From Heloderma charlesbogerti (lineage: Eukaryota > Chordata > Lepidosauria > Squamata > Helodermatidae): a DNA stretch of 64,000 bases. A program made the translations under genes and the position numbers. The stretch spans positions 310,001 to 374,000 of the forward strand of contig JANEZZ010002198.1 of assembly GCA_026122225.1 (NCBI GenBank), given 5' to 3'. The notes under the pieces were generated by a model. It worked only from the letters and a program-made list of their open reading frames with translations, ran no database searches and was not told the origin of the DNA. Shown piece by piece: positions 45,380 through 55,900 of the stretch. The stretch's first letter is position 1, and each line of letters starts with the position of its first letter.

Positions 45380-45399
45380 CTTTTTTTTTTTTTTTTTAC
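45380..45399. repeat. T homopolymer
   Basis: An uninterrupted T run at the left edge of the nested cluster. Confidence 0.85.
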
Positions 45400-45451
45400 C
45401 TTATCAGGGGAGAGACAAGCCAGAGTTCCTGGTTTGAACATCATACTAAAC

Positions 45452-46162
45452 CAGGGATGGATGGAGAACTTCTAGCCTGTGGGCCAAATTTGGCCTGCCA
45501 GGCTGGCCCATCCTTCCTGCAACATGTCAGCTGGCCTCCCCTCCTCCAAGTCTCGCTCCTTCAGGACTAGTGGAGAGAGGAACCCCCTATATTATCTCTG
45601 ATATCTCTGATCAGAGATAACAGAGAGGATTCCCTTGTGTGCCATTCCCCTTCCCAACTGGAGGGTGAGCAGTATACTAAGAGGAATCCCTACTGTTATC
45701 TCCTATCACTGACTGGAGAACAGCGGAGATTCCCATAGGGTGCAATCCTATGTACGTTTAGACAGAAAAAAGTCCTACGTCTCCCACAATTCCCCAGTTG
45801 GCCATGCTGGCTGGGGCACGCTGGGAGTTGTAGGACCTTTTTCAGTCTAAACATGCATAGGATGGCACCCTTAGTGTGTTGTCCCAATTGAGAAGGTCTG
45901 TGGTGTGGCAAGTGCTCCTCCACCTGCCACCACAGCCATGGAAGCTTTGCCTACCCCACATCCTCCCCAGTGAGGGAAGGTGTGGGGCTGGCAAAGCTGG
46001 GTACTGGTCAGGGTGCCAGGTGGAGAAGTTCCAGCCATCACTTCAGCTGGGGAATGAATGACATCCGGGGAGGAATGGCCTCACCTTTTGATGTCATCTG
46101 GCCTGTGGACGGCTGACTGAGTCATCTCCCCCCTGCAAAAAAAATTAAGTTCCCCATCCCTG
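45452..46162. mobile_element. hAT-like element, CAGGGATGG ends, carrying a MITE
   Basis: Left 'cagggatggatggagaactt', right 'aagttccccatccctg'. Flanks TACTAAAC and CACTAATA agree at 5 of 8, so the TSD is only suggestive. The interior includes 'ctagcctgtgggccaaattt' and, at 45738-45870, an inserted Harbinger MITE. Non-coding. Confidence 0.6.
45738..45870. mobile_element. Harbinger-like palindromic MITE inside a hAT element
   Basis: Left 'gggtgcaatcctatgtacgt', right 'acatgcataggatggcaccc'; arms extend through 'ttagacagaaaaaagtccta'. Same structure as 18222-18332. Flanking triplets are ATA and TTA, so the TSD has decayed. Confidence 0.75.
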
Positions 46163-46168
46163 CACTAA

Positions 46169-46425
46169 TAGGGATGTACGAAAATCACTTACCTGTTCGC
46201 GGATTATGTTTATGGTGAGGGGGGAGGCATTCCGTCCCTTCCCCCGGAATCCTGGACGGGGGGAAGGCGCTCCGTTCCTCCCCCCGGAATCCCCTATGGC
46301 CGGCTGTGCTCCGCGGCAGCTCCACAGAGCAGCCGGCCAGGCCCAGCGAGGCCAGAGCTGTCCGCAGCCGGATTTCTGGCCGCGGAGGGCTCTGCCAAGT
46401 GGGAGCAATCGATTTGCTTGCACCG
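46169..46425 (+). mobile_element. Partial TAGGGATG hAT element, third copy
   Basis: Starts 'tagggatgtacgaaaatcac' and 'ttacctgttcgc', closely like 63054 ('tagggatggacgaaagtcac', 'ttacctggtcc'). Two GC-rich units (ggaggcattccgtcccttcc, aaggcgctccgttcctcccc) follow. The right terminus with CCATCCCTA is missing. Confidence 0.65.
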
Positions 46426-46469
46426 GCATGTGGGCTCACTCACAGTAAGCCAGACCTTTTAAAAAAACA

Positions 46470-47250
46470 TCTAGTCTACCATGACATGCAAACTGAGCCA
46501 ATGTGTCTGTTTATGTCTGGTATGTAATGTATATATGTATTGAATAAGAAATCATACAATTTTTTTTTAAGTGAATGAGACGATATACAGAGCTGAGTGG
46601 GTGATCTGTGTAGAACAATAATACGGATTTTTATTTTTTCACTTTCTGGTGGTTCAGAAACTGAAATGGATAAGCGTGCTGCACAATGAGCTTGAAATCA
46701 GTGGGTTCCAGAGGTCAGGGGAAGGGCCTCACATTCCCTCCGGAATGTAGCTACAACTGGAGATGGCATTTCAAGAGGAAAGAGTGTGCGCAGATGTTCT
46801 AAGGTCACTGTCGTTTGAGGGCGGAGGGCGGGGAGGTGGCTCCTGCAGCAGTGTTGCTACAAAGCCAACCCTACTGTGAGACAATGTGATGTGGCCACCT
46901 CAGGCAGAGGACTTTGGATGCCATCAAAGTGTGGCAACCAAAATGTGTTTGATTTACTTTTATGCTTTTATAGTGGGAGAACATGGATTGGATTTTCCAA
47001 GTCAGACATCAAAATAACTTGGGCCATCTCTGTGTTCCAGCTATAACAATGGTTCATATAGCACTTGTGAGTATTCAAAGTGCCCGACAGACACACTAAT
47101 TCAGTAATTCTTACTACTGCCCTAAAAGGTAGGCCAGTAATATAATTCCCATATTGTAGATGAGGTGCTGAAGCTGAGAGAATATGGGCTTACCTAGGAC
47201 CACCTGGTGAAGTTCTGGATGAGGCAAAATATCAACTGAAGATTTCCCAG
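46470..47250. other. Stretch without recognised features
   Basis: No supported gene, repeat boundary or RNA; short frames only. Confidence 0.35.
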
Positions 47251-47350
47251 TTCATGCATGTCTACTCATGTGATATGCTTGTCTACTCAGAAGTAAGTCC
47301 AATTAATTTTAGTGGGGCTTACTCTCAGGTATGTGAGTATTGGATGGCAG
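47250..47350. mobile_element. Eroded Harbinger-like MITE (GCAATCC family)
   Basis: 'catgcatgtctactcatgtg', 'ctactcagaagtaagtccaa' and 'agtggggcttactctcaggt' are the family's interior blocks; the ends are degraded. Confidence 0.5.
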
Positions 47351-47595
47351 TCTTAGCCAGTGTATTACACCATCCAACTTTTCCCCTCTCCTGGAGGGGT
47401 CCCTGTGTTTTTAATAAATGTGGAGACAGAGTTCCACCTTCTCCAAAATTATTATATGAATCCAAAAGGCCTTTCCCATACTGAATCTGTCACCGACTGT
47501 TTAGTAGAAGGAAAGACTGAGCTTTCAAAGCAGCCAGTAAGCATCTGACGAATTGTTAGCATGCCCCCAACTAGATAAAATTTGCTCATCTATGT

Positions 47596-47727
47596 CAGCC
47601 CTCCCCCATGTGGTGCCCTCCAGATGTTTTGGACTATAACTTTCATCATCCCCAACCATCGGTCCTGATGGGAATGGTGGGAGTTGTAGTCCAAAGCATC
47701 CAGAAGGCACCATGTGGGGGAAGGCTG
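47596..47727. mobile_element. hAT MITE with perfect 8-bp TSD
   Basis: Left 'cagccctcccccatgtggtg', right 'caccatgtgggggaaggctg', TSD ATCTATGT exact at 47588-47595 and 47728-47735. Internal arms 'ggactataactttcatca' and 'gggagttgtagtcc' are inverted. At 132 bp it is the reference copy for this family in the window. Confidence 0.92.
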
Positions 47728-47739
47728 ATCTATGTGATG

Positions 47740-49080
47740 TGCCCCTTCACCTGATATCCTTCAAAAATCCTACCTATTCTATCAGTAGCAGTGACCCAAT
47801 GACTACAAAGAGTACACGCTGTTTAATTTGAGGCCAAGTGACCTTTGAAAGCAAAGACCTCTTCCACTAGAAAAGTGGAAAAACGAAGCTTAAAACGGCC
47901 AGAAATGGCATCGTGTTAGAGGCATATCAGTAGCTTGACAGGAAGACAGTCCTACTGACTGGCTATCCTTATCTCCTTTAGAAAAGCCCTTTACTCTTGA
48001 AGGAAGAATGATAACAGCAGTGGGTACCTCTCCCTGCTCCTCCTGCAACAAGAAAATCTACCAAATTAATTGGCCTGTTTGTTTGACTCCAGCAAAAACA
48101 GCTCCCCACCCACACTGATGCAAAGGCTAAGTGGCTCTGCTAATGAGTTGAGTTTTGCTCACTTTATATCAGCCCAGGGCTTGTGCGAAGAAAGCCAGAA
48201 ATAGTATTACATCTGGAAATTCCTGAACGGATCATTCAAGTAATTCCCCAGAGGAGCCTGGTATGGCACTTCCTGTCTGCCTCTTACCGCACTTGCTGAA
48301 TATATCCTGGTTTTGTTGTCAGGGAATTGCTGCTATCTGTTCACACATTTAGCTTGCGGTACAAACAAGTTGTAAAAGGTTTAATTTGAAACTTCTTTGC
48401 TTAGTATAGCCTAGTAAGGCCTCTACGAAGAATTCACACCTTGACCTGGCCAAAGTCAGTGTCTCAATGCAATGGATAGGTATGCCATTAGCAGAGAAAT
48501 CAGACTGGTTAAAACACAGTGGGCAACCCACAGCCCATTGGCTGCACGTGGCTCTTGGCCACTCCCATGCAGCTTGTGGAGCCCCACCCCTGCTTGCCTG
48601 TTGCCCAGCTGATCAACCCCCGCCTGGGCAGGAGGGAGAAGATCACTGTTCTGGTGCTGGTATTAGCAGTGCAGGGACAACGACCGTCACTGGGATAACT
48701 GGGTGGGTGAGTGGCTTTAACCTCACCCTGCCCCAGCAATCCCAATGCAGTCAAGCTTGCTGTTTTTGTAACGGGAGAGAGAGAGAGAGAGAGAGAGAAG
48801 GGATGTCCCCTCCCCTCCCCTCTTGACTTCAGTGCTGTCCACCGCTGACAGCAGGCAACCCCTGACTGCTTTCCCACATGGGAATGCAACCCTCAACCCC
48901 AAGCAGGTTGTCCACCTCAACCCTATTTCTTAGGGTCCCCTTCTTTAAAAAAAAAAGCTCCTGTATGCTAAGATTTTGCATAGATGGACAGTTTCTGCCA
49001 ACTGGGTCTTATAGTCTGAGCACATACAAGCTTGCTCAAGCTTTACAGTCAGCCCTGAAGCCCATCTATAAAAGATATTA
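47740..49080. other. Stretch with a GA tract but no recognised gene
   Basis: A (GA)n tract lies at 48774-48798. No domain-bearing frame or element end was identified otherwise. Confidence 0.4.
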
Positions 49081-49543
49081 GACTGCTGGGTATCAGAGCC
49101 AGGGTCTTTCAGCAGTGGCCGCATGCTTATGGAACTGGAAATAGGGGTGGACCCATCTTTGGAAATGTTAAAGAAACTACTTACAGTCAGGGCCAGAAAT
49201 ATTGGAACAAGGATAACTGTTTTGGCAGTAGACCTCTATACACCACCACATTGAAGTTGAAAGGAAACACACCCAGATGGGAGTGAAGTCAGGACTTTCA
49301 GCTTTAATTCAAGGGGTTTGACAAAAGTGGGGCATTAACCATTCAGGAAATGCAGCCAGTGGCATACACACACACCCATCATTGGTGGCTCATAAGTAAT
49401 GGAACAAATGGCTGACAAGCAGCTGCTTGGCCAGGGGTGGCCTGTTTCCTGGGTGCCCCGTGACCAATCAAGTGGATAAAAGGCCTGGAGGTGGTTCTGA
49501 GTGTTACATTTGCATTTGGTAGCTGTTCACTGGAACTCCCAAC

Positions 49544-50290
49544 GTGAGGTCCAAAGAGGTGTCCATGCAAGTGAGGGAGACCATCATTAGGCTGAGGAAA
49601 CAAAATAAAGCCATCAGAGAGATAGCAGAAACAGTGGGAGTGGCCAACACAACAGTTTGGAACATCCTGAAAAAGAAGGAATTAACTGGCAAGCTCAGCA
49701 ACAGCAAAAGGCCTGGCAGACCACGGAAGACAACTAAAGTGGATGACCGCAGAATTCTGCTCATGGTGAAGAGGAACCCTTTCATAACATCTAGCCAGGT
49801 CAAGAACGCTCTTGTGGAGGTAGGCATGTCATTGTCAACATCTACAGTCAAGAGACGGCTTTATGAATGTAAATACAGAGGCTTCACAACAAGGTACAAA
49901 CTACTGGTAACACTCAAGAACAGACAGGCCAGATTAGCCTTTGCCAGCAAACACCTAAAAAAGCCTGCCCAGTTCTGGAATATGATTCTTTGGACTGATG
50001 AAACCAAGATTAACTTGTACCAGAATGATGGGAAGAGAAAAGTATGGAGAAGGAAAGGAACAGCTCATGATCCAAAGCATACCACATCATCTGTCAAACA
50101 TGGTGGAGGCAGTGTTATGGTATGGGCATGTATGGCTGCCAATGGAACCAGGTCACTGGTGTTTATTGATGACCTGACTGCTGATAAAAGCAGCAGGATG
50201 AATTCTTAAGTGTATAGGGCTATACTTTCTGCTCAGATTCAGCCGAATGTTGCCAAACTGATAGGATGCTGCTTCATATTGCAGATGGAT
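49544..50290 (+). pseudogene. Tc1 transposase, N-terminal part, broken
   Basis: Counted from the GTG at 49544, residues about 1-110 form the paired DNA-binding region with two helix-turn-helix units ('IREIAETVGVANTTVW') and the 'GRPRK' hook (58-62). The catalytic domain begins near 145 with 'ILWTDETKINLYQ', giving the first catalytic Asp at about 152, and a 'HGGGSVMVWACMAANG' block. The likely original ATG at 49544 is now GTG. A TAA at 50207-50209 stops the frame after 221 codons, probably from GAA. The frame then runs on to the BovB junction. The enzyme would cut and paste the element at TA sites. Confidence 0.93.
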
Positions 50291-50301
50291 AATGACCCCA
50301 A

Positions 50302-53300
50302 CCCCTTCATGGATCACTGCCTTGTTGTGGCGAAGGGGCTTGCGTAACTCAGTGAAGCCATAAGCTATGCCATGCAGGGCCACCCAAGATGGACAGGTCA
50401 TGGCAGAGAGTTCTGACAAAATGTGGTCCATTGGAGAAGGAAATGGCAACCCATTCCAGTATTCTTGCCAAGAAAACCCCATGGAATGTATCACAAGGCT
50501 AAAAGATATGACGCCGGAAGATGAGCCCCTCAGGTCGGAAGGTGTCCAATATACTACTGGGGAAGAGCAGAGGGTATTTCCAAGTAGCTCCAGAAAGCGA
50601 ACTTAAATGGACAAGCATGGGCAAATTTAATTCAGGTGACCATCATATCTACTATTGTGGGCAAGAATCCCTTAGAAGAAATGGAGTAGCACTCATAGTT
50701 AACAAAAGGGTGGGAAAAGCAGTACTGGGGTGCAATCTCAAAAACGATAGAATGATCTCAGTACGAATCCAAGGCAAACCATTCAACATCACAGTAATTC
50801 AAGTCTATGCCCCAACCACTGATGCTGAAGAAGCTGAGGTTGATCGGTTCTATGAAGACCTACAACACCTTCTAGAACTAACACCAGAAAAAGATGTCCT
50901 CTTCATCATAGGGGATTGGAATGCCAAAGTAGGAAGTCAAGAAATCACTGGGATAACAGGCAGGCATGGCCTTGGTGTACAAAATGAAGCAGGACAAAAG
51001 CTAATAGAGTTTTGCCAAGAGAACACGCTGATCATAGCAAACACTCTTTTCAAACAGCACAAGAGGTGACTCTACACATGGACGTCACCAGATGGTCAAT
51101 ATCGAAATCAGATTGATTATGTCCTTTGCAGCCAAAGATGGAGAAGCTCTATACAGTCAGTCAAAACAAGACCTGGAGCTGACTGTGGCTCAGATCATGA
51201 GCTTCTTGTTGCAAAATTTCGGCTTAAATGGAAGAATGTAGGGAAAACCACTAAACCATTCAGGTATGACCTAAATCATATCCCTTATGAATATACAGTG
51301 GAGATGAGGAATAGATTTAAGGAATTAGACCTAATAGACAGAGTGCCTGAGGAACTATGGACGGAGGTCCGCAACATTGTTCAGAAGGCAGCAACTCAAG
51401 CCATCCCAAAGAAAAAGAAATGCAAGAAAGCCAAGTGGCTGTCTGATGAAGCTTTACAAGTAGCTGGGGAAAGAAGGAAAGTGAAAAGCAAGGGAGAAAG
51501 GGGAAGATATATCCAACTGAATGCAGAGTTCCAGAGAATAGCAAGGAGAGACAAGAAGGCTTTCTTAAATAAACAATGCAAAGAAATCGAGGAAAACAAC
51601 AGAATGGGAAAGACTAGAGATCTCTTCAAGAAAATTGGAGATCTCAAGGGAACGTTTTGTGCAAAGACAGGCATGATAAAGGACAAAGAAGGCAGGGACC
51701 TAACAGAAGCAGATGAGATTAAGAAGAGGTGGAAAGAATACACAGAAGAACTATACAGGAAAGATCTGAATGTCCCTGATAGCCATGATAGTGCGGTCAC
51801 TGAACTTGAGCCGGACATCCTCGAGAGTGAAGTCAAGTGGGCCTTAGGAAGCATTAGTAACAACAAAGCTAGTGGAGATGACAGTATTCCAGCTGAGCTA
51901 TTTAAAATCCTAAAAGATGATGCTGTTAAAGTGCTGCATTCAATATGCCAACACATTTGGAACACTCAACAGTGGCCGCAAGACTGGAAAAGGTCAGTTT
52001 ACATTCCAATTCCAAAGAAGGGCAATGCCAAAGAGTGTTCAAACTACCACACAATTGTGCTCATTTCACATGCTAGCAAGGTGATGCTCAAAATCCTACA
52101 AGCTAGGCTTCAGCAGTATGCGAACCAAGAACTACCGGAAGTACAAGTTGGGTTTCGAAGAGGCAGAGGAACTAGAGATCAAATCACCAACATTTGCTGG
52201 ATCATGGAGAAAGCACGAGAATTCCAGAAAAACGTCTATTTCTGCTTCATTGACTACGCTAAAGCCTTTGATTGTGTGGATCACAACAAACTGTGGCAAA
52301 TTCTCAAAGTGATGGGAGTACCAGACCACCTTACCTGTCTCCTGAGAAACCTGTACGAGGGTCAAGAAGCAACAGTAAGAACCGGACATGGAACAACCGA
52401 TTGGTTCAAAATCGGTACTCCTTGTTGGAAAGGAGTACAACAAGGCTGCATATTGTCACCCTGCTTATTCAACTTATATGCAGAGTACATCATGAGAAAT
52501 GCCGGGTTGGATGAATCACAGGTCGGAATTAAGATTGCCGGGAGAATTATCAACAACCTCCAATATGCAAATGATACCACCCTAATGGCAGAAAGTGAAG
52601 GGGATCTAAAGAGCCTCTTGTTGAGGGTGAAAGAGGAGAATGCAAAAGCTGGTTTGAAACTCAACATTAAAAAAACTAACATCATGGCATCTGGCCCCAT
52701 CACTTCTTGGCATATAGAAGGGGAAGAAATGCAAGCTGTGACAGATTTTATTTTCTTGGGCTCCAAGATCACCACAGATGGTGACTGTAGCCATGAAATT
52801 AAAAGACACTTGCTCCTTGGGAGGAAAGCTATGGCAAACCTAGACAGCATAGTGAGAAGCAGAGACATCACCTTGCCGACAAAGGTCCGTCTAATCAAAG
52901 CTATGGTTTTCCCAGTAGTAATGTATGGCTGTGAGAACTGGACTATAAGGAAGGCTGAGTGCCAAAGAATTGGTGCTTTCGAACTGTAGTGCTGGAGAAG
53001 ACTCTTGCGAGTCCCCTGGACTGCAAGGAGGTCAAGTCAGTCAATCCTAAAGGAAATCAACCCTGAGTGCTCATTGGAAGGACAAATACTGAAGCTGAAG
53101 CTGAAATATTTTGGCCACCTAATGCAAAGAGAAAACTCTCTGGAAAAGACCCTGATGCTGGGAAGGACTGAAGGCAAAAGGAGAAGGGGACGGCAGAGGA
53201 TGAGATGGCTAGATAGCATCACCGATGCAATGAATATGAACGTGAGCACGCTCCAGGAGAGAGCACAAGACAGGAAGGCCTGGCGTGCTATGGTCCATGG

Positions 53301-53343
53301 GGTCATGAAGAGTCGGACATGACTGAATGACTGAACAACAACA
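50302..53343 (+). mobile_element. Near full-length BovB LINE inside a Tc1 transposon
   Basis: The 3042-bp copy has a 5' UTR starting 'ccccttcatggatcactgcc', both protein domains, and the 3' end 'catgactgaatgactgaaca' plus (CAA)n. A perfect 11-bp TSD, AATGACCCCAA, lies at 50291-50301 and 53344-53354, inside the transposase codons for N-D-P-K. The orientation is the same as the host transposon. An internal deletion near 50594 joins the 5' UTR to mid-endonuclease sequence. It is the most complete BovB in the window. Confidence 0.96.
50521..53325 (+). pseudogene. BovB endonuclease-reverse transcriptase, broken
   Basis: A single frame spans 50521-53325 but is cut by TGA at 51067-51069 (after 'LFKQHKR', likely a CGA codon) and TAG at 52987-52989 (after 'GAFEL', likely TGG). 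The first part is an apurinic endonuclease-like domain ('SELKWTSMG', 'VIQVYAPTTDAEEAE', 'FIIGDWNAKVG'); its start and first strands are lost to the deletion near 50594, so the ATG at 50521 is a read-in from UTR. The second part is the reverse transcriptase with 'FIDYAKAFD' and 'VQQGCILSP'. The active site reads YAND at 52564-52575 instead of YADD. A 12-bp in-frame insertion (TPCW) precedes the VQQGC block relative to the copy at 6808. The third part carries the C-terminal 'RRLLRVPWTAR'-type region. Confidence 0.94.
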
Positions 53344-53637
53344 AATGACCCCAAACTTACAGCAAAAGCTACCCAAGAGTTTCTCAAGGCAAAGAAGTGG
53401 GATGTTCTTCAATGGCCAAGTCAGTCACCTGATCTCAACCCAATAGAGCATGCTTTTCACTTACTGAAGACAAGACTAAAGGCAGAAAGACCCACAAACA
53501 AGCAGCAGCTGAAGGCAGCTGCAGTAAAGGCATGGCAGCAAAGCATCTCAGGGGAGGAAACTCAGCATTTGGTCATGTCCAGGGGTTCCAGACTTCAGGC
53601 AGTCATTGACTGCAAAGGATTTTCATCCAGGTATTAA
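53344..53637 (+). pseudogene. Tc1 transposase, C-terminal part beyond the BovB insertion
   Basis: Continues the 49544 gene after the second copy of the BovB TSD. 'DNDPKLTAKAT' carries the second catalytic Asp (the usual DPKHT has become DPKLT), and 'SQSPDLNPIEHAFHLLKTRL' holds the Glu of the DDE triad, consistent with DD34E spacing. It ends 'CKGFSSRY' with TAA at 53635-53637. The frame is open throughout this part. Confidence 0.92.
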
Positions 53638-54119
53638 AGGTGATCCTTAAGTTTGGAATGATGTTGGTTTGTTCCATTACTTATGAGTCACCAACAATGG
53701 GTGTGTGTGTATGCCACTGGCTGTACTTCCTGAATGGTTAGTGCCCCACTTTTGTCAAATCCTTTGAATTACAGCTGAAAGTCCTGACTTCACTCCCATC
53801 TGGGTGTGTTTCCTTTCAACTTCAGTGTGGTGGTGTACAGAGGCCAACTGCCAAAACAGTTATCCTTGTTCCAATATTTCTGGCCCTGACTGTAAAACAT
53901 CTTCATTTCGCACTGCTTTTATTAATAGCTGCTGTTTTTATTAATTTCTACAGCTCAATTTTAAGGGGCTGTAATGTCATTTCTGTTGGATTTGTTTATT
54001 ATGTTGTATGATCATTGTAATTGTATTTTATGACCACTTGTACACAGCCTTGAAGGGGAAATTGTGTCCTAAAAGATGGCATATAAATCAGGTAATAAAT
54101 CTGGTAATAAACACATGTG

Positions 54120-55216
54120 TCACTTGTTTCATGCTAAAACCCACGTCTAATATGTTTCCCCTTTGAGGCAAGTCTTGCAGGAACAAGACCCCCACTGGGT
54201 GTCCAGTGCCAGCAACGTTATTACTTCTGGCATGTTAGAGATGGAAAATCACGAATGGACAGCTGTGTGTGCTATGTACAATTCTGGTGATGTGAAGAGT
54301 TCATAAAACCTGAAAACAAAGCAGATGTGTACTTTCACCACAGCTAGTTTACTCTAACAGGCTGGCTTTTATGTAAAACAGACCCATGATTCAGAACTCT
54401 TTAAGTATTCAGTTGTGATACTTAGCTCTGAGCAATAAATAAGCCAGAGTTTTTCACTGCAGGCTTTGAGGGCCACTGGAGGCTCCCAATCACCTAAGGC
54501 GCTCTCTCTCTCCTTCCGAGAGAAGGCAGGAGCAATCAGCCAATTACCTGTTGAGGGGCAAGGCGGAGCAGGGGGGAGCCTCAAAGGCAAAGAGCAGCAT
54601 GATTGGCTGGCTGCAGTGGTGCACTATCCAGATGCTGGAGTGGAAATGGGACGCACCGGTGAGGGGGAGAGCGCAACATAGACCTGTGCTGAGAGCAGAG
54701 CACAGCATTCTCTCTGTGATGAGAAAAAGACCCATCCCAACCCCAGGACCAAGTGAGCCTCTTGGAATCTGCCACTCTTGTGACTTGGTGCCTGATGGAT
54801 GAGGCCTTGCTTGGACAACGTGAATGGAGATGGGGAGGAGAGTCCTGAAAAGGCCTCCTGCCAAGTCCAATGCACAGTGTTGCCACTTGACCAGTACGGG
54901 GGGGAGGCCCCCCATAGCCAGGGAAAGGCCCCCAAGTGCCCTTGGTGCACAGTGGCTGGAGTCCCAGTGGTTCCTGCTTAAGAAGATAAGTGAAATAAGC
55001 AGTTTCTATATGACATGGTCTCATGGGGAGAAATTACAAGGTGCACATGTCTAAGAGAAAATGCTTGACCTCTAAATAGTGGGACAAATGGTTACTACTG
55101 AAAGTTTTAAAGAGGAATCATCAACAGTTACCAATTTTTTTCTGACCCAGATCTCACAGTCTGATGCAATACCTACAAAACTGTTTCCACCATTTCCCTT
55201 AAACCAAGTTCCCTTT
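54120..55216. other. Stretch without recognised features
   Basis: Several frames of 70-150 codons overlap on both strands at 54460-55050 in a GC-richer patch, with no domain or family resemblance. I see no gene and no repeat boundary. Confidence 0.35.
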
Positions 55217-55402
55217 CTTGGGGCCGATCTACATTGCGCCCACCATCACAATGAATTCAGTGTCCCGTCGGGTTAAACACTCTCGCATTAAAATGTGATT
55301 ATTCACATTCATCCATTTTCCCCATTGCAGTGCTTCATTGAATGCGCAGCCTCGGTTCACACTCAAGCGCTGTGCTGTTTTCCTGCCGTTTTCCTGCACG
55401 CG

Positions 55403-55485
55403 CTTGTCTGATCTCGGATGCTAAGTGGGGTCGGCCCCAGTCAGTAGTTGGATGGGCGACCACCTGGGAATCGGGCTTCCTGCAT
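55403..55485 (+). pseudogene. 5S rRNA-derived segment, left arm
   Basis: 'gtctgatctcggatgctaag', 'tggggtcggcc', 'agtagttggatgggcgacca' and 'cctgggaatcggg' follow the order of 5S rRNA from about nucleotide 33 to 105. This spans the A box, intermediate element and C box of the internal promoter. The 5' third and the 3' end of 5S are absent, so it is not a gene. Confidence 0.85.
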
Positions 55486-55817
55486 TGAGCAGGGGGTTGT
55501 TGTATCCCTTCAAATGAGATTAAGTTTTACCCCCTCCTATCCCCCACTCCGGATGTTGTTTTTTTTAAATTAAGGCGTTATCCTCGCAGAATCGGGGCTT
55601 CTCCGTGATGTTTTTTTTCCTGATTCAGGCATGATCTTCAAAGCCTCACAACTTCGAAGCTTTGAAGATCATGCCTGAATTAGGAAAAAAAAACATTGCG
55701 GAGAAGCCCCGATTCTGCGAGGATAACGCCTTAATTTAAAAAAAAACATCTGGAGCGGGGGATACGAGGGGGTAAAACTTAGTCTCATTTGAAGGGATAC
55801 AACAACCCCCTGCTCGG

Positions 55818-55900
55818 TGCAGGAAGCCCAATTCCCAGGCAGTCACCCATCCAACTACTGACTGGGGCCGACCCCGCTTAGCTTCCGCGATCAGACAAGC
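55818..55900 (-). pseudogene. 5S rRNA-derived segment, right arm (inverted)
   Basis: The minus strand reads 'tgatcgcggaagctaagcgg', 'ggtcggcc', 'agtagttggatgggtgactg' and 'cctgggaattggg'. At 'ggaagctaagc' it is closer to true 5S than the left arm (ggatgctaagt), so the arms have diverged independently since they formed. Confidence 0.85.

Larger units (their letters stand above)
45395..46465 (+). mobile_element. Disrupted second copy of the AAGCCAGA repeat
   Basis: The left part (45400-45451) has 'agacaagccagagttcctgg' and 'catcatactaaac'. The right part (about 46425-46465) has 'ggctcactcacagtaagcca'. Between them sit a hAT element at 45452-46162 and a second hAT-type start at 46169. The match to 44815-45045 on both sides supports nested insertion. 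Confidence 0.5.
49184..53892 (+). mobile_element. Tc1/mariner transposon interrupted by BovB
   Basis: Inverted terminal repeats of about 220 bp begin 'cagtcagggccagaaatatt' at 49184 and end 'aatatttctggccctgactg' at 53892. TA duplications lie at 49182-49183 and 53893-53894. Minus the BovB and its TSD the element is about 1.66 kb, the usual Tc1 size. The long matched ends and single transposase are Tc1-like. The repeats have diverged slightly and the transposase is broken three ways, so it is inactive. Confidence 0.95.
49085..54115 (+). mobile_element. L2 LINE 3' end carrying the Tc1/BovB nest
   Basis: The left part (49085-49183) has 'ctttcagcagtggccgcatg' and 'cttatggaactgg' (L2 C-terminal W-N block) and 'ggaaatgttaaagaaactac'. 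The right part (53895-54115) has 'cttgtacacagccttgaagg' and 'ggcatataaatcagg', an L2-like 3' tail ending in AATAAA-type repeats. The two parts join across the duplicated TA of the Tc1 insertion. Confidence 0.65.

Noticed and set aside
51396..51965. A 189-codon frame opposite the BovB reverse transcriptase, and its twin at 8178-8678
   Set aside because: Both are antisense shadows of the conserved reverse transcriptase sequence.
55403..55485. A functional 5S rRNA gene
   Set aside because: Only the middle of 5S is present; the 5' third, the 3' end and a T-run terminator at the right place are missing.
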